From positions 1-8,863 of the forward strand of contig JAIDIR010000123.1 in assembly GCA_029052615.1 (NCBI GenBank): 8,863 nt of DNA, in the 5' to 3' direction. Each line of letters starts with the position of its first letter. Within the stretch, counting starts at the first letter, position 1. Below are positions 6,396-8,863 of the stretch, piece after piece. The notes under the pieces were generated by a model. The model was given only the letters and a program-made list of their open reading frames with translations, was not told the DNA's origin and did no database searches. The stretch comes from Clostridia bacterium (lineage in GTDB: Bacteria; Bacillota; Clostridia; Christensenellales; Borkfalkiaceae). The position numbers were made by a program, and so were the translations under genes.

Positions 6396-6413
6396 TATAG
6401 TAATTAAACTATA
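6396..6413. promoter_or_regulatory. Inverted repeat TATAGT-N6-ACTATA, candidate operator
   Basis: Perfect 6-bp arms at 6396-6401 and 6408-6413 flank AATTAA. The 18-bp span is a usual size for a dimeric HTH regulator site. It lies at the expected transcription start of the downstream lipoprotein gene, where binding would block transcription. In an AT-rich gap a short repeat such as this can also arise by chance. No second copy was seen near the XRE promoter, so autoregulation through this motif is not supported. Confidence 0.35.
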
Positions 6414-6422
6414 CTGCTTTAT

Positions 6423-6427
6423 GAGGT
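6423..6427 (+). promoter_or_regulatory. Shine-Dalgarno site of the BspA-like lipoprotein gene
   Basis: GAGGT at 6423-6427 complements the 16S anti-SD core, with four bases (AATT) before the ATG at 6432. It fixes that ATG as the start and contrasts with the XRE gene, which has no such site. Confidence 0.8.
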
Positions 6428-6431
6428 AATT

Positions 6432-8863
6432 ATGGAGAGAAAATTTTTAGCGTGTGCACTGGCTTTAACGGCGGTGACATCGGCGGCGGCTTTTGCAGGG
6501 TGCGGACTTTTCGGCGGCGGGAAGGGTGACGGTGACGGCAAGACCGTCAATCAGGACAATATGCGTTTCGAGCTTAAGGACGACGATACGTACGAGCTTG
6601 CGCGCTACGAATACGCGGACCTGCGCGACGGATACGACGCGGACGACAACTTCGTGGCGGGGTATAAAGGCGAAGGCGAAACGGTTACCGTTCCCGACAC
6701 GGTGAACGGCAAGGCGGTGACCTCGGTTAAAGTGTATGCGTTCAGCGGTACGGGCGTAAAGAGCGTGACTCTGCCCGATGCGGTTACCGTGCTGCCCGAC
6801 AGAATATTCGAAGGCTGCGCGCTTTTGCAGACGGTCAATACGTCCACCGTTACGACGATAGGTAAAACGGCGTTCAGCGATTGCACGAGCCTTGCAAGCA
6901 TTGCGTTTGAAAGCGGGCTGACCGAAATAGGCGAACGCGCTTTCGAAGGCTGCTCCGCGCTTGCAACTTTGACCCTGCCCGACACGGTTAAAACGATAGG
7001 CGCAAACTGCTTCTACGGTTGCGCTTTCGAAAGTGTTAACACCGCGGGTGTGGAGGCGCTGGGCAACTTGGCGTTTTATAATTGCGCAAACGTCGTTTCG
7101 TTTAATCTGCCCAATATCGTAACTATCGGGGAGCGCGCTTTCGGCGGCTGTGAAAAGCTGACCGAAATGACGATTGGCAATAGGCTTGAATCGTGCGCGG
7201 CGGACCTTAACGAGCTGACCAAAATCAGCATAGACAGCCCCATTAGGGATAAAACGTTTCAGTGGGCGAAAAAGCTTACCGACGTGACGCTGGGCGAGGG
7301 CGTGACTTCCATAGGCGAAATGGCGTTCGGCTATTGCTTTGCGTTAAAGAATATAACCCTGCCCGCAACGCTGACCGAAATAGGCGACCGGGCGTTCTGG
7401 GATAGCGGGCTGACGGCGGTTACCATCCCCGCTTCCGTAAAGACGGTGGGCGAGGAAGCCTTTTACGCCAGCCGGAGCCTTGCAAGCTTAACAATTGAAA
7501 ACGGCGTTGAAAGCATTGGCGAGTCCGCGTTCAAGGAGACGGGAATAACCTCTCTTTCGCTGCCCGCTTCCGTTAAGACGGTGGGGAATAAAGCGTTTTC
7601 GGATTGTAACGACCTTAAAGAAATCACGCTTGCCGAGGGGCTGGAAACAATCGGCGACCTTGCGTTTGCAATCAAGGGCGCGGAAACGCTGGATATAGTT
7701 TTACCGTCCACGGTTAAGTCGATAGGCGGTGGCTGCTTCAATTACGGCGGTTGGGGCAACGACAAGGGCATTACGGCAAACAAAATTGTCATCAACGACA
7801 CGGTTGAAACGGTGGGCGAAAATATTTTAAAGGACTGCAAGGTTAAGGAGCTTACCGTGCCCGCAAGCTACGGACACAACGCGTCAAATGTCGAAAAGCT
7901 TACGCTGTTCGGGGAGGGCGATATTCCCGCCTCCGCATACCAGTATTGCGCGGCTTTAAAGACTGTCAGTCTGGGCGCGGGAGTAAAGCGCATAGGCGCG
8001 TACGCGTTCAAAGGGCTTGAAAGCATAAATCTCAGCGGAGTTGAATACCTGGGCAACTATGCACTCGGCGACCTTTCCGCGCTCACCTACACGAGCAGCG
8101 AAAACGGCGTGAACTGCATTGATAACTGGGTAATATCTTCCGACTATTCCAACGGCGGCGCGACCAACCTCGATTTGAGCGGTTACACGGGCATATATAG
8201 CAACGCTTTTAAAAAGACGGAAACCAGCGATACTTCCGCGTTGACTACCGTTGCGCTGGTCGGCTCGCACGGAACTGCCAATTTAAAGTTTATTGGCGAG
8301 CGCGCTTTTGCGGAATCTGGAATAACGGCGGTGGAGGTGCCCGCAAGCCTGCAATCGTGGAACGGCGCGTTCAGGGAGTGCAGGGCGCTTTCGAACGTTG
8401 CAATTCAGAGCGGCGTGGAAAAAATTGCTGACAGTGCGTTCACCGACTGCACGGCGCTGGACGGTTTGAATTTTGCGGCGACGGACGTCGTTGAAATAGG
8501 AAATTCGGCGTTCAGCGGCTGCACGAATTTGCGGTTGATTACGCTCCCGAACGGCATTAAAAAGATAGGAAACGACGCGTTTTATTTCTGCACGGCGCTT
8601 ATGACCGTCGACCTTAAAGGCACGGAGGAAATCGGAGAGCAAGCGTTTTACCGCTGCACGTCGCTGGGCAGCGTGACGATGGGCTCCGTAAAGATAATAG
8701 GTGACGGCGCGTTCACGTCGTGTACGTCGTTTACGGAATACGACCTGCCCGATTCCGTGACCGAAATAGGTTACAGTGCGCTTGGCTGTGCGGAGGTTAT
8801 AAACTACGCGGGCACGCCCGAGCAGTGGTCGGCAATCGCCAAGGGCGGCAAGTACAATCACGA
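6432..8863 (+). CDS. BspA-type leucine-rich-repeat surface lipoprotein, 3' partial
   Basis: 810 complete codons are open to the right edge with no stop, so the gene runs on beyond the window. The N-terminus MERKFLACALALTAVTSAAAFAGC is a type II signal peptide. The lipobox FAGC (21-24) makes Cys24 the lipidated residue; Phe at -3 is a mild departure from the usual Leu. A Gly/Asp-rich tether follows (GLFGGGKGDGDG).

Residues from about 80 to 790 form about 28 BspA/LRR_5 repeats of roughly 23 residues, with the pattern LTxITLPxSVTxIGxxAFxxC (for example ATLTLPDTVKTIG and RAFEGCSAL). The family cap appears near residues 60-104 (GYKGEGETVTVPDTVNGKAV). An irregular segment at 562-593 contains CIDNW and LDLSGYTGIYSNAF. 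At 792-799, YAGTPEQW matches the YxGTxxxW motif often found near the end of BspA repeat blocks, so the array may be close to its end. BspA-like proteins are surface adhesins or binding proteins in several host-associated microbes; the ligand here is unknown. Confidence 0.95.
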   Translation, partial: MERKFLACALALTAVTSAAAFAGCGLFGGGKGDGDGKTVNQDNMRFELKDDDTYELARYEYADLRDGYDADDNFVAGYKGEGETVTVPDTVNGKAVTSVKVYAFSGTGVKSVTLPDAVTVLPDRIFEGCALLQTVNTSTVTTIGKTAFSDCTSLASIAFESGLTEIGERAFEGCSALATLTLPDTVKTIGANCFYGCAFESVNTAGVEALGNLAFYNCANVVSFNLPNIVTIGERAFGGCEKLTEMTIGNRLESCAADLNELTKISIDSPIRDKTFQWAKKLTDVTLGEGVTSIGEMAFGYCFALKNITLPATLTEIGDRAFWDSGLTAVTIPASVKTVGEEAFYASRSLASLTIENGVESIGESAFKETGITSLSLPASVKTVGNKAFSDCNDLKEITLAEGLETIGDLAFAIKGAETLDIVLPSTVKSIGGGCFNYGGWGNDKGITANKIVINDTVETVGENILKDCKVKELTVPASYGHNASNVEKLTLFGEGDIPASAYQYCAALKTVSLGAGVKRIGAYAFKGLESINLSGVEYLGNYALGDLSALTYTSSENGVNCIDNWVISSDYSNGGATNLDLSGYTGIYSNAFKKTETSDTSALTTVALVGSHGTANLKFIGERAFAESGITAVEVPASLQSWNGAFRECRALSNVAIQSGVEKIADSAFTDCTALDGLNFAATDVVEIGNSAFSGCTNLRLITLPNGIKKIGNDAFYFCTALMTVDLKGTEEIGEQAFYRCTSLGSVTMGSVKIIGDGAFTSCTSFTEYDLPDSVTEIGYSALGCAEVINYAGTPEQWSAIAKGGKYNH
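6684..8861 (+). repeat. LRR_5/BspA repeat array of about 28 units
   Basis: The repeats are recognised by the recurring (A)F-x-x-C-x-x-L turn and the L-P-x-(S/T)-V-x-x-I-G strand. The most regular units lie at about 6840-7020, 7320-7640 and 8400-8760. Units between about 7680 and 8280 are degenerate: several lack the Cys (AFAIKGAETL, AFKGLESI, ALGDLSAL) or carry insertions. At DNA level the units share the GCGTTC-type Ala-Phe codons and ATAGGCGA-type Ile-Gly-Glu codons but are too diverged to be a recent expansion. Confidence 0.85.

Noticed and set aside
6421..6429. Minimal ORF ATG-AGG-TAA overlapping the lipoprotein Shine-Dalgarno
   Set aside because: It is three codons with no ribosome binding site of its own; most simply a by-product of the GAGGT site.
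8283..8861. Reverse-strand open frames opposite the LRR gene
   Set aside because: The + strand frame reads continuously as BspA repeats; the antisense frames have no family resemblance.

Overview
The window looks like a stretch of a Bacillota genome, probably an uncultured gut-type Clostridia. I infer this from the mix of DUF6273-like, MBG/Big-type Ig-like and BspA-type LRR surface proteins, a membrane-linked XRE regulator, lipoprotein and signal-peptide logic, and codon use rich in GCG, CCC and ATA. No RNA gene, CRISPR array, transposase or phage gene is visible. All three genes lie on the + strand, and the window is cut at both ends.

Left end (1-124): a C-rich stretch with a run of 19 C (65-83). 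It resembles a contig-end sequencing or assembly artefact, followed by genuine coding sequence. The reading frame of the first gene is already open right after the C run and encodes a plausible signal-peptide n-region, so the first gene is probably truncated at its 5' end.

125-5692: a giant surface protein (1855 aa as readable). Its order is signal peptide, DUF6273-like domain, companion beta domain, about ten Ig-like/MBG-like modules, one transmembrane helix, and an unusual cytosolic tail of about 270 residues. The tail carries an ER/K-type charged helix, a Met/Gln-rich linker, a heptad coiled coil and a Pro/Ala-rich segment. A strong hairpin terminator follows (5698-5730).

5773-6315: a 180-aa XRE-family DNA-binding protein with two C-terminal membrane helices. 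Its -10/-35 promoter is placed so that transcription should start at or next to the ATG, i.e. a leaderless mRNA. Its stop codon lies inside its own terminator hairpin.

6316-6431: an AT-rich regulatory gap with a candidate promoter, a TATAGT-N6-ACTATA inverted repeat and a good Shine-Dalgarno site. 6432 to the right edge: a BspA-type leucine-rich-repeat lipoprotein (810 codons visible, 3' end missing).

How they fit together (inference): two large cell-surface proteins flank a membrane-tethered transcription regulator. Each gene has its own terminator or promoter signals, so they are separate transcription units rather than one operon. The regulator could control one or both neighbours; the inverted repeat before the lipoprotein gene is a candidate site.
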